The position numbers and the translations under genes are program-made. Of a stretch of 10,750 nt of DNA, positions 1 through 9,428 are shown one piece after another. The DNA comes from Cyclostephanos tholiformis. Taxonomy: Eukaryota > Bacillariophyta > Thalassiosirophyceae > Thalassiosirales > Thalassiosiraceae. A model generated the notes under the pieces. It saw only the letters and a list, made by a program, of their open reading frames with translations, was not told where the DNA came from and did not search any database. The stretch is from NCBI GenBank assembly GCA_036939975.1, contig JALLPB010001203.1, forward strand, positions 1 through 10,750, given 5' to 3'. Positions within the stretch are counted from its first letter, which is position 1; the number at the start of each line of letters is the position of its first letter.

Positions 1-146
1 TTGCTCCCAGGGTCGATATCTGACCACAAAATGACCATCTAATATCGGATCTACCCATTTAAATCCGGATCTACCAAGATTTGATATTACCTGGCAGCTA
101 AAATCAGCTAGCCATTATTCACTTTTACAGAAACAAAATTGGTCAA
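1..146. other. Anonymous flank with a short spaced direct repeat
   Basis: No coding sequence is recognisable here. The 10-mer CGGATCTACC occurs at 46-55 and again at 66-75, exactly 20 bases apart, within an AT-rich stretch. It may be the end of an older repeat, but two short copies do not define one. Confidence 0.3.
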
Positions 147-602
147 TTGGCACAAGGCATGCCTGGTCACAACAATGGCATTGACACCATCTCATTCATC
201 AAAGAGGACCAAGTCCCAAAGGAAAGAGTGAAGGATGTCACTGTCCCGGGTAAACTACAACACCAGCCCTACCCCCACGTCAAGCCCAATTATGGTGCAA
301 CTGAGAAATTCGCTAAGGAGGAGGACAGGTCTCCCCCATTGGACAAGGTGGGCAAAAAAATCATCCAAGAGGTATGGGGGATTTTCCTTTTCCTCGCACC
401 AGGAGTCGTTGGGGATTACTAGCACCCCTTGGTGCACTTGCATCTCAACAGGCCAACCTGACTGAGAACACCATGAAATTAACCAAACGATTCTTGGACT
501 ACATTGCAACACAAGATGAGGCAGTACTCTCTTACCGGGCGAGTGACATGGTCCTTGCAATACACAGCAATAAAATCTACTCCTCACTCCAAAGTTCAAC
601 AA
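147..602 (+). pseudogene. Internally deleted Ty1/copia pol fragment (RT and RNase H pieces)
   Basis: This is a remnant of a second copia-type polyprotein, distinct from the large element downstream. Reading from about 147, the translation has a GIDTISFIKEDQVP...KDVT stretch, which resembles the start of the RT domain in this family. It passes almost directly (near 240) to QHQPYPH...YGA, which belongs after the RT palm. The catalytic core between them, several hundred bases in a normal element, is therefore missing. A frame change near 400-412 leads into LALASQQAN-like sequence, then FLDYIATQDEAVLSYRASDMVLAIHS (374 frame), the RT connection and start of RNase H. The match stops at the HS before the first RNase H aspartate. 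No LTR belonging to this fragment was found. The assignment to copia is firm; the deletion is inferred from the order of family motifs. Confidence 0.8.
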
Positions 603-607
603 GGTAG

Positions 608-1720
608 CAGCAACAAGTGCCTAACAATACTATGGCAAGAGTTTGTTAGACCTACAAATGTAGGCTCATAGCTAATGGTGGGAACAAACAAAAGTCCTGT
701 CATAACAAATACCCTTAAGTCAAAGTTAGGCCCAGCACATTATCACAAGACAAGGTAAAGAAGAAGCAAGAATGGTCACTGGGCAAATAACAAAAGTACA
801 ATGACATTCTCTAAATAAGATGATGAAACATCACACATGAGAGATGGGACAATATAGCTAATCCCAACAAACACATAATTGATAAATAACCTTCACATCA
901 TATACAACATTAGAACATCGGTTCAGCAGGCAGAGTGTTGCCATATGACATCATCCCCTGGGCGATCCGCCTGATTTCCTCTCAAACTTTGACTTTAAGA
1001 CCACTCTATTCAGTCGGGGGGTAACTATAAATTCATTGGTAGAGGTAAGATAAATAATACCAGGGGTCATAAACAGGCTCACCGGGACTGATGAACTGGA
1101 TTTACCACCCCAAGTCATGTTCTTTCAGACATACCATGCAAAAACCGCATCAAAAAAGAGGTCCGGAAGCCTATGATACAAACCTAGAGGCCTTTTTTGG
1201 CAAAAGTCCGGACTAGAATTATTGTTAATCTCCCATCTATCCAGCTGGATACTGACCTATATCTAAGTAGCCAACTCTCCCTTACTGGTAACTACATTCT
1301 CCCTTTCCACTACTATAAGTAATAGCTAAATATTTAGTAATGTCCTTACTACCACAATTTCAGCTACTATGCTCTCCAAGATGGACATAATGTCCCATCC
1401 CAGCAGATGTTTTGCACCCATCTGAACCAATTTGGATGGTGCAACTAATCTACATTTAACACTTGTTTTTCTCTAAGTATTTTTGGTCAAAAAAGTTAGG
1501 GCTATTGATTAAAATAGGGTTAAACTAAAAGACTGGCCATTGCACGCCCTTTTGCCGAAAAGCACATAGTCATAAAGGATATGATTGGATCAAGAGTTGG
1601 TCCTTCACTAGACCTGCTAGAAGCAGAGTTGGGTTGCTCAGTATTGAAAAGTTACAAATATATGAATAATTATGAAAGTTTTCTACTAAGTGTAATTTTA
1701 TTAAGCTATACAATATGGCT
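608..1720. other. Non-coding AT-rich stretch, no recognised gene
   Basis: About 1.1 kb with stops in all frames and no motif I recognise. Codon structure, splice-like exon series and RNA-gene folds were looked for and not found. A short palindrome sits at its left edge (651-664). The longest open frame (1581-1784) is AT-driven and shows no family resemblance. It may be host intergenic DNA or decayed repeat. Confidence 0.5.
651..664. repeat. Short palindromic repeat, copy 1
   Basis: CCTACAAATGTAGG is an inverted repeat with CCTACA/TGTAGG arms around AA. The identical 14-mer recurs at 10409-10422 and a perfect-palindrome variant lies at 10351-10364, so the same small hairpin motif appears on both sides of the nested elements. 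Confidence 0.5.
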
Positions 1721-2530
1721 TCTACCTCTTGTTCCCTCCCCATCCAAGTGGTTCAAAAAACTGGTGAGTTCTGCTGCCCGATGACAATGACCACAATGAT
1801 GAAGTTTTTGGCCAGAGCCTGACCCTGACAGCTGTCACCATCTCCACAAACAATAAGACCCCATCCACAATGGGGGGGGTGGATGCTTGACCACAGGGAT
1901 TGAAACCAATGACAATGACAACAACGACAACAACAACTATGAGGAAGTGACCTCTCCTCCCACAATAGTTATTGTCATTGCAATCTTTGTCATCCTTCTG
2001 CCACCCTTTCCACCAATTCTTTGCCTGCATGACACCTCTCCTTCCTCAATTCTCCTGCTCCTCTATCTCCACTGCATTTTTGCCCACATGGCTTGATGAT
2101 GATGACAACATCCCTCCTCCCTCCCCCCCCTGACAACAAAGACGACATGACCACCCCCTCTCTCCCCAACATCCTTGCCCATGCAGATTGGCAACTGCAG
2201 CAATGACAGTTTGGTCAACAATTCATTGTCCTACATGTCATCTGTTGCATGGCCACCCACCCCCCCACTGGCAACACAGCCTATCACACCACTGCATCCA
2301 CCCAAATACATGGCCTGCAGCTCTTCTTTGCTGCTGCATCATATTGCACTGGTGGCAGCCGGTGAGGGCAATGAAGGTGGCAGCACAGCAGAGGTGGAGA
2401 CTTGTTTCATTTTTTCTTGAATGTGCATCTGAAATTGGTGAGGCATAAGGGGCAAGATGGGCATGGCGGGAAGCCTTTTTGTTCCCCCCTAATAGTTTAC
2501 GTACATATGAATGAGTACTAAAGATTTTGG
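1721..2530. other. Low-complexity TGA/CAA- and pyrimidine-rich region
   Basis: Compositionally biased sequence with runs of GACAATGACAA-like triplets (about 1905-1940), a G8 run near 1871-1878, C-rich pyrimidine blocks around 2105-2165 and CA/TG-rich stretches. Open frames occur on both strands, but they overlap one another and give low-complexity peptides (for example a run of valines on the minus strand), so none is accepted as a gene. The style resembles the interior of the inverted-repeat element at 2805-10079, but no matching terminal repeats were found. Confidence 0.45.
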
Positions 2531-2804
2531 CCAAAGAAAATTATCTAAACCCAAAATATCCCTCCGGAGGAAAAAGAATCGTGAGACCATCTAGCTAAAT
2601 CATCATTAATATATTCTTATATTTTGAGAATGGACTCAAAAATTTTGGCTAAACTACTGTAGGAGCTTCTACGTTTTGGCTAAACCCTTGACATGTATTT
2701 TTATTTTACGTCTGAACTACTCTATGATACTAGTACATTATTTACCAACAAAAACATATCATACCTTCCTGAAAACATATCAACCACGGCAGCAAAAAAT
2801 ACTT
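2531..2804. other. AT-rich spacer left of the inverted-repeat element
   Basis: AT-rich DNA without coding potential. It contains a small palindrome (CCTCCGGAGG near 2562-2571) and the repeat cluster listed separately at 2643-2685. It probably represents the DNA into which the inverted-repeat element inserted. Confidence 0.4.
2643..2685. repeat. Direct repeat flanking an imperfect palindrome
   Basis: TTTTGGCTAAAC occurs at 2643-2654 and 2674-2685. Between the copies lies GTAGGAGCTTCTAC, an imperfect 14-base palindrome. A related TTTTGGCCAAA occurs at about 2525. No function is assigned. Confidence 0.4.
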
Positions 2805-2902
2805 ATAAGAAGGAGAAAATGACAATTTAAATCCGTTTTAAGGCTCATAGGCTCAGTTCAGGGGCTTTTATGCCCCATCTACCACCATTTTAAGGTAATA
2901 AG
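2805..2902 (+). repeat. Left terminal inverted repeat (98 bp)
   Basis: Aligns without gaps to the reverse complement of 9982-10079 with about nine mismatches. Highly conserved blocks include AGGAGAAAATGACAATTTAA and CCCCATCTACCACCATTTTA. It contains a small hairpin, GGGGC (2861-2865) with GCCCC (2872-2876) around a 6-base loop. Similarity fades beyond 2902. Confidence 0.85.
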
Positions 2903-3279
2903 GGGTATCAGGGCATCATTATGCTTCTGATGGACAATTGTGGCAATGAAGAAGCATCCCAGCCCCCTGTCCTCCTCCTCTTCTCTTTCTTTCCCTCTGA
3001 TTTTCAAAAATCAAGAAGACCAGGAGCACCCCCTGTAGTTTCCTTGACCTGTCCCCTGGCAAATTGTTGTTCACATTCATGACAATATGGTTGACTATGC
3101 AGTTGACAATTTCATTGTTCCTCACATCATTATTGCCACAGTCATCAGCACTCCCCTCTCCCCTTCTGTTGATTATTATTTACCACCTCCTGGCCATCAA
3201 TGTCATTGTGATGACACACAGCAATGATGGTAATAGAGACCGCATTTACGGCAACATCCGACATGACATAACTCAAACC
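2903..3279. other. Left interior of the split inverted-repeat element
   Basis: Non-coding sequence with a pyrimidine-rich tract at about 2960-3000 (CCTCCTCCTCTTCTC-type) and TCATTGT/ACAATGA-rich stretches. The open frame 3064-3372 crosses from here into the LTR, so it is a chance fusion and not a gene; only its LTR part (from about 3285) matches the Pol tail. Confidence 0.5.
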
Positions 3280-3284
3280 CTTGG
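3280..3284. repeat. Target-site duplication, left (CTTGG)
   Basis: CTTGG lies directly against the TGTTG start of the 5' LTR and is repeated exactly at 9763-9767, directly after the CAACA end of the 3' LTR. A 5-bp duplication is normal for Ty1/copia integrases. It shows that the two LTRs belong to one insertion and that no recombination with another copy has replaced an end. Confidence 0.93.
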
Positions 3285-3549
3285 TGTTGGAACACTCCCT
3301 AACGGATACTTACATAATGTACCCTTACCTAGAGTACTGAGACTCCAGAGGCCATGTCACAACAGGCAATGATCTCTGATTACTACAAAGGTCCATACGA
3401 AGTTCCTACATACCATATTTCTCATAGAGTAGTTGAGAGAGCAGCATATGCATTCTCACCTGCATGGCATGCCATTGCCATTAATACTTAGAACAACCTT
3501 TTGTCTAATCCTTTATGGCAGTTACTCTGACAATTAGTTACTCTCAACA
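3285..3549 (+). repeat. 5' long terminal repeat (265 bp)
   Basis: Begins TGTTGGAACAC and ends CTCAACA. It aligns end to end with 9497-9762, with about 27 substitutions and a single-base gap near 3350. An element promoter and polyadenylation site are expected here, but I could not place a TATA box or poly(A) signal convincingly. Like the 3' copy it contains the coding tail of the polyprotein, here broken by the one-base gap and stopped at the equivalent TAG. Bases 3425-3513 are almost identical to the 3' LTR, in contrast to the rest. Confidence 0.93.
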
Positions 3550-3670
3550 GTTCTAAGTATCCTCACTAAACAATAACAGCACTACACCTAGTGCTGCCCA
3601 CAACGCTCCCACAGGATGCATCATATACCTATTGATTTGTTTGCCATGCTAGATGTGACAATGAACAACA
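3550..3670 (+). other. Element 5' leader (primer-binding region and gag leader)
   Basis: Sequence between the 5' LTR and the first Gag methionine. A primer-binding site should begin at or next to 3550, but it starts GTTCTAAGTATCC. It has no TGG start as expected for pairing to a tRNA 3' CCA end, and I could not match it to a tRNA. Copia-type elements can also prime from an internal tRNA segment, so the primer remains open. Confidence 0.4.
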
Positions 3671-5263
3671 ATGGACGTTACCATCACCATGACCATGGAA
3701 GAGGTTGCGAGCCTGCTTGGCCCTACCCTCCCTTCTACTAATCCTCAACCAAACTTCAAAAACATTTGAATGCTATGCCATCACATTGAGCGTGCACTAC
3801 AAACTCTACCATGTCCCCAAAGCATCCATCTCAGTTGAAAAGGACTTGTCTTGGCTCAAGGCATGTATGTGTTATTGACTCCCACTCCGTTCCACCAACC
3901 TACCAATCCCAGCCCAGCCGCAACACAAGGAATGACCCAACAAATACAACTCCATTGACACATACTGAACAAGCATTGATTGACACAGCTTTTGCCCGCA
4001 AAGGTGTTACTATCAATCCCTGGAACATGCCTGCTTAATTGCACTGGACACAAACATCAACAATGTGGTTAAGGTAAGCAAAATTCCTACCATTGTTGGT
4101 TGGCATGCTGGCATGGAAACACGCATTATCCTTGACCAACTGTCACAAACATATGGGCAACCTATGCCAGCAGCCCTGGAGCTAAACAATGTCACTTTCC
4201 AGGGGCCTTATTCAGCTGCCAATGCCCCCGAAGTCCTCTTCTGCCACATCGAAAATTGTGCCAAGATTGCAATTTTGGGGTCTATTCCATACACAGATCA
4301 CCAGTTGATTAATAGTGCAATCCGTCTCCTCCTCACCACAGGACTATATTTAAGCCTTCAAAGAAGGGGATAGGCTTGTTCCTGCGTCACAAATGTGGAT
4401 CTAAATACATCGTATGATCCAGGAAGCCTTTCAATGACAACTCAACACCACCATACCTACAGCAGGAGGCCATGGGTATGCTCCGGCATATCACCAAATG
4501 CATTCACTGCCCTTAGAGACAACAATGATGATGAGGAATCAATTGCCAACACAGTGGCAATGTAGGTAGCAGCCCTGACTTATCAGAGCCAACTAACACA
4601 ATCTATGGCAGCTCTGACTGGACAGAGGCAAGAACTACAACTTGCCAATCTTGCCACGGCTCAAGAGGCCCAACACGCCACCCTACACCAACTTATCAAA
4701 GGTTTGAATGTTAAATGCTTGGAATTTCCCATAACAACAATCGCAGGAGAGGACGTGGTCATTATGGCCGGGGTTGTGTGCCATACAGCCGTGGGTGGGG
4801 ACCTCAGCTCAATGTTACCCTCATCTACATTGGGGGATACCAACCAAGCATTAACCCCACAAGCATGGTGCGTCACGCCAACAATGCACCAGTGGGAGCA
4901 CCTGGCCAATATATGCAGGGTAGTCCTTCAGCCGGGATTCAAGCTTACCAGCCACCAGTGCCACCAGGCTATGGAAACAATCTTGGTTTTCCAGTTGCAA
5001 ATTATCATCGTACCCCCAATGTTTTGGCCCAGGTCAATCAACCTTTTTCGAATGTGGTCAAACCATTTGCCAGTTGGAATGCCCGCTACTTGTGTGGTTT
5101 TGATGTGGCCAATGGGCATACCAGCATGTCCTGCCCACCCCACCTCCACAAAACATCTCATCAAATCAGTTTCAATCATCAAAATGCCCAACAGTACATC
5201 AATTTGGGGCATCCATGTTCCACAAAGAAAAGACACTGGACTCAGTTCCCAGCTCCAATGTGA
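3671..5263 (+). pseudogene. gag: gag (capsid/nucleocapsid) of the copia element, frameshifted
   Basis: Gag packages the element RNA in cytoplasmic virus-like particles. The start is ATG 3671, with two further in-frame ATGs and a stop (3662-3664) upstream. The translation begins MDVTITMTMEEVASLLG, then hits TGA at 3767. Recognisable segments follow in changing frames: THTEQALIDTAFARK (~3955-4005), GWHAGMETRIILDQLSQTYGQPMP (~4100-4170), a helical stretch to LLLTTGLYL (~4350), then LVPASQMWI (~4375), DNNDDEESIANTVA (~4515) and the coiled-coil-like QLANLATAQEAQHATLHQLI (~4635-4700). The C-terminal frame (4715-5263) has an arginine/glycine-rich patch, a proline-rich linker, and a zinc knuckle LCGFDVANGHTSMSCP. 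The expected first cysteine of that CCHC knuckle is arginine (5084-5086). The natural end is TGA 5261-5263. At least five frame changes are needed, so no full Gag is made. Confidence 0.88.
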
Positions 5264-5870
5264 CAGGGAGGGGCAGCAAATAGGAATGTAGCATTTAAAT
5301 GTGTAGACCCATTTTATGTAAACACCAAAAATTCGTCGTACCTCACCAAACAACACTGTTTGTTGTATATCATTCCACCCCTGGAAGATTATGACATTAC
5401 TATTCCCACCTCAAATGTCTCCTGCCATGTTTTGCCCAATAACATGCAATATGTCAACCACACCATCCACCAAAATGTGGCATGTGGAACAGTATGCCTT
5501 TCCACATTGCAAGCAATAGCAGAATCAGGTGCTACTCAAATTTTTGTCATGGAAGGCATGCCCGTATTTAACAAATGGCCTACCTTGCAACCACTTTGAG
5601 TCATGTTAGCTGATGGTTGACAAGTGGTGTCAACACATATGTGTGACATCATAATTGCAAGCTTACCCATGACGTTAACAGGGCACATCATCCCTGACCT
5701 ATCCATTGCTTCCCTGTTTGGGATAAGAGTTCTTACAGGGGCAGGATGTGATGTTATGTTCATGAAGCGTGACTGTACTGTTAAGTATAAAGGGAATATA
5801 ATATTACAAGGGAAGAAGGACCCTGCAACTGATCTTTGGATCCTCCCATTAGGATATTGTGACATGACCT
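5264..5870 (+). pseudogene. Pol: aspartic protease domain, inactivated
   Basis: The retroviral-type aspartic protease cuts Gag-Pol into its parts. In one frame (5360 onward) the translation runs through IAESGATQIFVMEG, where the active-site D-[ST]-G motif reads E-S-G (glutamate codon 5522-5524). It continues through THMCDI and HIIPDLSIASLFGIRVL, the conserved hydrophobic second half of copia proteases, to KYKGNIILQGKKDPATDLWILPL near 5860. Two in-frame TGA codons (5597-5599, 5618-5620) fall where family members have arginine or a similar residue. The junction with gag (5264-5359) keeps no clear readthrough or frameshift signal. Pol may have begun as a separate reading frame or by shift; this copy is too damaged to tell. 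Confidence 0.82.
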
Positions 5871-7368
5871 CCCATCATGCACAGTGCATGATCACATTGG
5901 CAGCCTTGGTTGTTGCTGATGCCCATGCCTACCCTACAGTCCAATTAGCATCGTTTGTGCACACGATCCAAATAAAGGCTAACAGCATTTGCTTTGCACA
6001 CCAGTCCTTATGCAGCCCCCGATTATCAACATTGCTCAAGGCAATCAACTGGGTTACCTCAAAGGGTGCCCGAATTTGACTGTGCATGGCATTAATAAAT
6101 ACCTTAATCCGAGCCCAGCAACAACTAAAGGACATATGAAATGCCCTCATCAGGGCATCAGAAGCATGCACAATTGTTTGCCACACCCAAACCTACTCTT
6201 GCCAACCATGGACTCAAGTGAGTATATCAACACAGATGACAACTCCTTTGATGCCGATCCCATTAGCCTTACCCTGCATACCAACGTTATTGACTTTGAC
6301 AAGGAAGCTGATGAGGCAGCAGTGGGTAATGCTTTTGTCTTCGCAGCATTCGCTGACAATTGAGACAGCACAATGTATTCTGACCTCACAGGGGCATTCC
6401 CATTTATGTCCCTTGAAGGAAATGTGTGTTTCCTAATCATATATCACTACAAAACCAATGCAATCTTGGCATCACCAATCACCAGTTTTATAGAGAGTGA
6501 TATACTTACAGCCTACCAGAACAACTTTGATCTACTGGAGTCGAAAGGACATAAAAATTTGACTTAATGTGATGGACAATCAGGCCTGTAAAGTGATGAA
6601 AACATTTCTCGCAACAAAGGGATGTGAAATTATGCTAGTTGAGCCAAACAACCACAGGGTCAATGCACCTAAACAAGCTATACAAACCTTTAAAGCACAC
6701 TTCATCAGTGCTCTCGCAACAATGGACACAGATTTCCCACTTCAATTGTGGGACTGACTCACCCTGCATGTGGTAGCCATGTTAAACATGCTATGCCCAT
6801 CCCAAATCAATACTAATATGTCTGCATACGAAGCCATATATGGACTGTATGACTGGAATCATTTTCTGCTTGCACCCCCTGGGTGCAAGGCCGTGATATA
6901 TGAAGCACCAGAATCAAGAGGTTCATGGGCAAGCCATAGCACCAATGCTTGGTATGTTGGCCCATCATTAGATCTTATCAGTGCAACCATTATTTTGTGC
7001 TTGAAACCCAAGCATATCGGGTGTCTGGATCCGTGGAGCTATTTCCACAACATTGTCAGGTCCCTTTCCTCCTATGGAACGAACATTTGCAAGCAATCAT
7101 AGATGAGTTAGCAACAACGTTACAAGAAATTCAACCTGAAAAACATGGGAAATTTCTCTCTGCTATCTACTCACGCTTACAATCAACACAAAGCAATACC
7201 CCAACACGAACATTGACAGCACCAATACAAGCTTGGATGCTATCACAAGACGACATCCAATTAAATCCGTTTGTTCCCCCTGCCGATGAACAAAGGGTGA
7301 CACCGGAACAAATGGTGATACCAGATGCCATCGATCAACGAGTACCCACAAATGACAACACTTTATGA
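5871..7368 (+). pseudogene. Pol: integrase, frameshifted and lacking the catalytic Glu
   Basis: Integrase inserts the cDNA copy into the genome. The pre-integrase zinc-binding region is visible as FAHQSLCSPRLSTLLKAI and, after a frame change near 6050, GYLKGCPNL. The core begins at YSDLTGAFPFMSLEGNVCFL (first catalytic Asp 6382-6384). The second Asp is in MDNQACKV (6575-6577), after another frame change near 6565. The third catalytic residue, expected as Glu in NHRVNAxERAIQTFK, is Lys here (6671-6673), with 31 residues between it and the second Asp. Stops at TGA 6361 and 6755 replace expected arginines. The distal region APPGCKAVIYEAPESRGSW and, after a shift near 6970, YFVLETQAYRVSGSVELFP is typical of copia integrase C-termini. 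The frame then stays open to TGA 7366-7368. Confidence 0.87.
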
Positions 7369-7650
7369 TGAATCACTGATGCTCCATCTATTATAATGGC
7401 AACCAATCCGACAAAACAGAGAATACTGAAACTTACAAAACAAACACACTCCAGACACACACGTAAAAATGTGCCAGGAGGAGTCCCCATAATCACTCCA
7501 TCAGCACCATGGCAGTTCATACCACTTCCACCTCCATCACCTGTAATTGCACCTCCACGCCGGTCCCCTCAAACAGCCACACCTGTATTGGGTTCACCAC
7601 CCGGTGCCACACAACTCCCTTGAGTATGTCTCCAACCAAGTTGGTTAGGG
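7369..7650 (+). pseudogene. Pol: proline-rich linker between integrase and reverse transcriptase
   Basis: This spacer is poorly conserved in copia elements. Here it encodes a basic stretch followed by a proline-rich segment (LPPPSPVIAPPRRSP around 7520-7570), with one TGA at 7621-7623. No enzymatic motif is expected or seen. Confidence 0.6.
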
Positions 7651-8760
7651 ATGCAAAACAACAACATTAGTGTATGGGCCCACTCTCCAGTGGCCTTCAC
7701 ACCAAATAATCTACGACAACCATCACCATCATTAAACATGAGCCTACATCAAATTGCAATGCCCCTGATACAACTCACCACAGGCAAAACAATAAGCAGC
7801 TACAAACGGCTGATGAATGACCCAGCAATGTCAGAGATATGGCAAACTGCATTCGGAAAAGATTTTGGAGGCATGGCACAAAGCGACAAAAAGACGGGCC
7901 AGAAAGGTACAAATTTGATCTTTGGCATGACTCAGGATGAGATACAAAGGACCCCAACCACACAAACTGTTACATATGCTCAAGTAGTCATCAATTTTTG
8001 GCCACAAAAATTGGATCCCCATTGTATACACATCACTGCAGGGGGGAACCTCATAAATTACCCTGGCAAACTATCGGCCCATGCAGCTGATCTCACCACA
8101 TCCAATCTGATGTAGAACAGTGTTCTCAGCACCAAAGGAGCAAAATACATGTGCTTAGACATCAAAAAATTTTATTTGTCGATGGATATGAATACATGAA
8201 AATGCCATTTTCTTTATTTCCCCCATGGATTGTAAAGCAATATGATTTAATACAGCACATCTCTCAAAGGGATTCATTTACCTTGAAATGTGATGAGCAG
8301 AGTGGGGCCTCCCCCAGGCAGGCATCCTAGCTAACAAGCTACTTTGATGGAGACTTCTCCCACACAGGTATTACAAATGCAACAACACACCCAGGCTGTG
8401 GAAACACATAAAACAACCAATATCCTTCACATTAGTGGTAGACAACTTTGGTGTCAATTTTGTGGTGAAGGAACATGCAGACACTTTAATATGGTGCATA
8501 AAACAAAAATACGAACTCACTGAAGACTGGAGCAGGGACCTCTACTGCAGTATCAAATTGAAATGTGACTACGACACAAGAATGGTGGACTTATCCATGC
8601 CAGGATTCATAAAAAAGTCCTCCACAAATATAAGCATGACATGATGTCAAAACCACAGCATTGCCCATATACACTGGTCCCAAACAATATGGCTCAAAGG
8701 CACAGGCCCCCATCCCAGTCAACATCTCCCCCAAATTATCACCGGACGAAATACAAATCA
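7651..8760 (+). pseudogene. Pol: reverse transcriptase, inactivated
   Basis: Reverse transcriptase copies element RNA into DNA. The N-terminal part is open at 7651-8115: ISSYKRLMNDPAMSEIWQTAFGKDFGGMAQ, then ITAGGNLINYPGKL. A TAG at 8113-8115 stands where tryptophan is expected. Motif A follows as KYMCLDIKKFYL with its Asp intact. The frame then shifts twice (about 8180 and 8275). WGLPQAGILANK (about 8300-8335) is the motif-B region, preceded by two consecutive TGA codons (8291-8296) where the family has two arginines. Another TGA is at 8345. The catalytic V-V-D-D box reads VVDNFG, the second Asp being Asn (8444-8446). The thumb region EDWSRDLYCSIKLKCDYDTR and LSMPGFIKK follow. A further shift near 8640 leads to QHCPYT. 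Confidence 0.9.
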
Positions 8761-9428
8761 TACAATGAGTGATCAGAAGCATCCTATATTATGCTCGTGC
8801 TGTAGACATCACAGTCCTCATAGCACTAAGCTCCATTGCAATAAATTAATCAAAGGGAGCACAAAACATGATGGCGCAAGCAAAACAATTACTTGACTAT
8901 TTAGCCACTTACCCCGATGCCACCATCAGTTTCCGTGCATCAGAAATGATCATGAATGTCCACTCTGCTGATGCGTCAAACCTATCCAAATCAGATGCCT
9001 GCAGCAGAGCATGTGGACACTTCTTCATGGGATGGATGCCAATAGATGGGGACCCAATATGACTCAATGGTGCATTTTTTACATTATGCGTGATATTTTG
9101 TTTTGTTGTCACATCAGCAGCCAAGGCTGAGTTAGGTGCCCTCTTCCTTAGATGCAAAGAAGGCGTGATTTTTCAATTGACTCTCAAAGAATTGGGCCAC
9201 CCTCAACCCAAAACACCCATCCATTGTGACAATGCCAACGCAGTTGGAATTACCAACAACACAGTGAAGCATCAACGTTCCCAAAGCATGGAAATGAGAT
9301 ATTTTTGGGTTTGTGATAAGATTGCCCAAAATGCGTATGATGTAAAATGGCATCCCGGACAAGAAAATTTAGCTTATTATCAGAGTAAACATCACCCCGG
9401 GACACACCATACTGCTGTATGCCCATGA
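8761..9428 (+). pseudogene. Pol: RT connection and RNase H, inactivated
   Basis: RNase H removes the RNA strand after reverse transcription. The reading frame beginning VIRSILYYARAVDITVL follows TGA 8766-8768. It continues through a TAA (8847-8849) to AKQLLDYLATYPDATISFRASEMIMNVHS. The first catalytic Asp is present in HSADAS, with one extra residue inserted before it. SAAKAELGALF carries the Glu, and IHCDNANAVGI carries the second Asp. The last motif, HPGQENLAYYQSKHHPG, has Tyr (9375-9377) where the family has the catalytic Asp. TGA 9060-9062 falls between DGDPI and LNGAFF, where arginine is usual. TGA 9426-9428 replaces an expected tryptophan. The frame then stays open into the 3' LTR. Confidence 0.9.

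Noticed and set aside
1722..2096. Overlapping open frames on both strands in the low-complexity region
   Set aside because: They overlap each other on opposite strands, encode biased runs (valine, aspartate/asparagine) that follow from TGA/CAA triplets, and match no family I know.
3064..3372. Open frame spanning the left LTR boundary
   Set aside because: It fuses inverted-repeat-element sequence to LTR sequence, so it arose only by the insertion.
4605..5291. A single long gag reading frame of 228 codons
   Set aside because: Only the first 30-odd codons look like Gag; after about 4700 the real frame is the one leading to the zinc knuckle (4715-5263), so the rest is out of frame.
4928..5356. 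142-residue open frame on the minus strand
   Set aside because: It lies wholly antisense to the gag C-terminus, whose zinc knuckle is recognisable on the plus strand; it is a shadow of that coding sequence.
147..9428. The 147-602 pol fragment as the displaced 5' end of the main element
   Set aside because: The main element has its own complete order of domains between matching LTRs, and the fragment duplicates regions already present with different residues.
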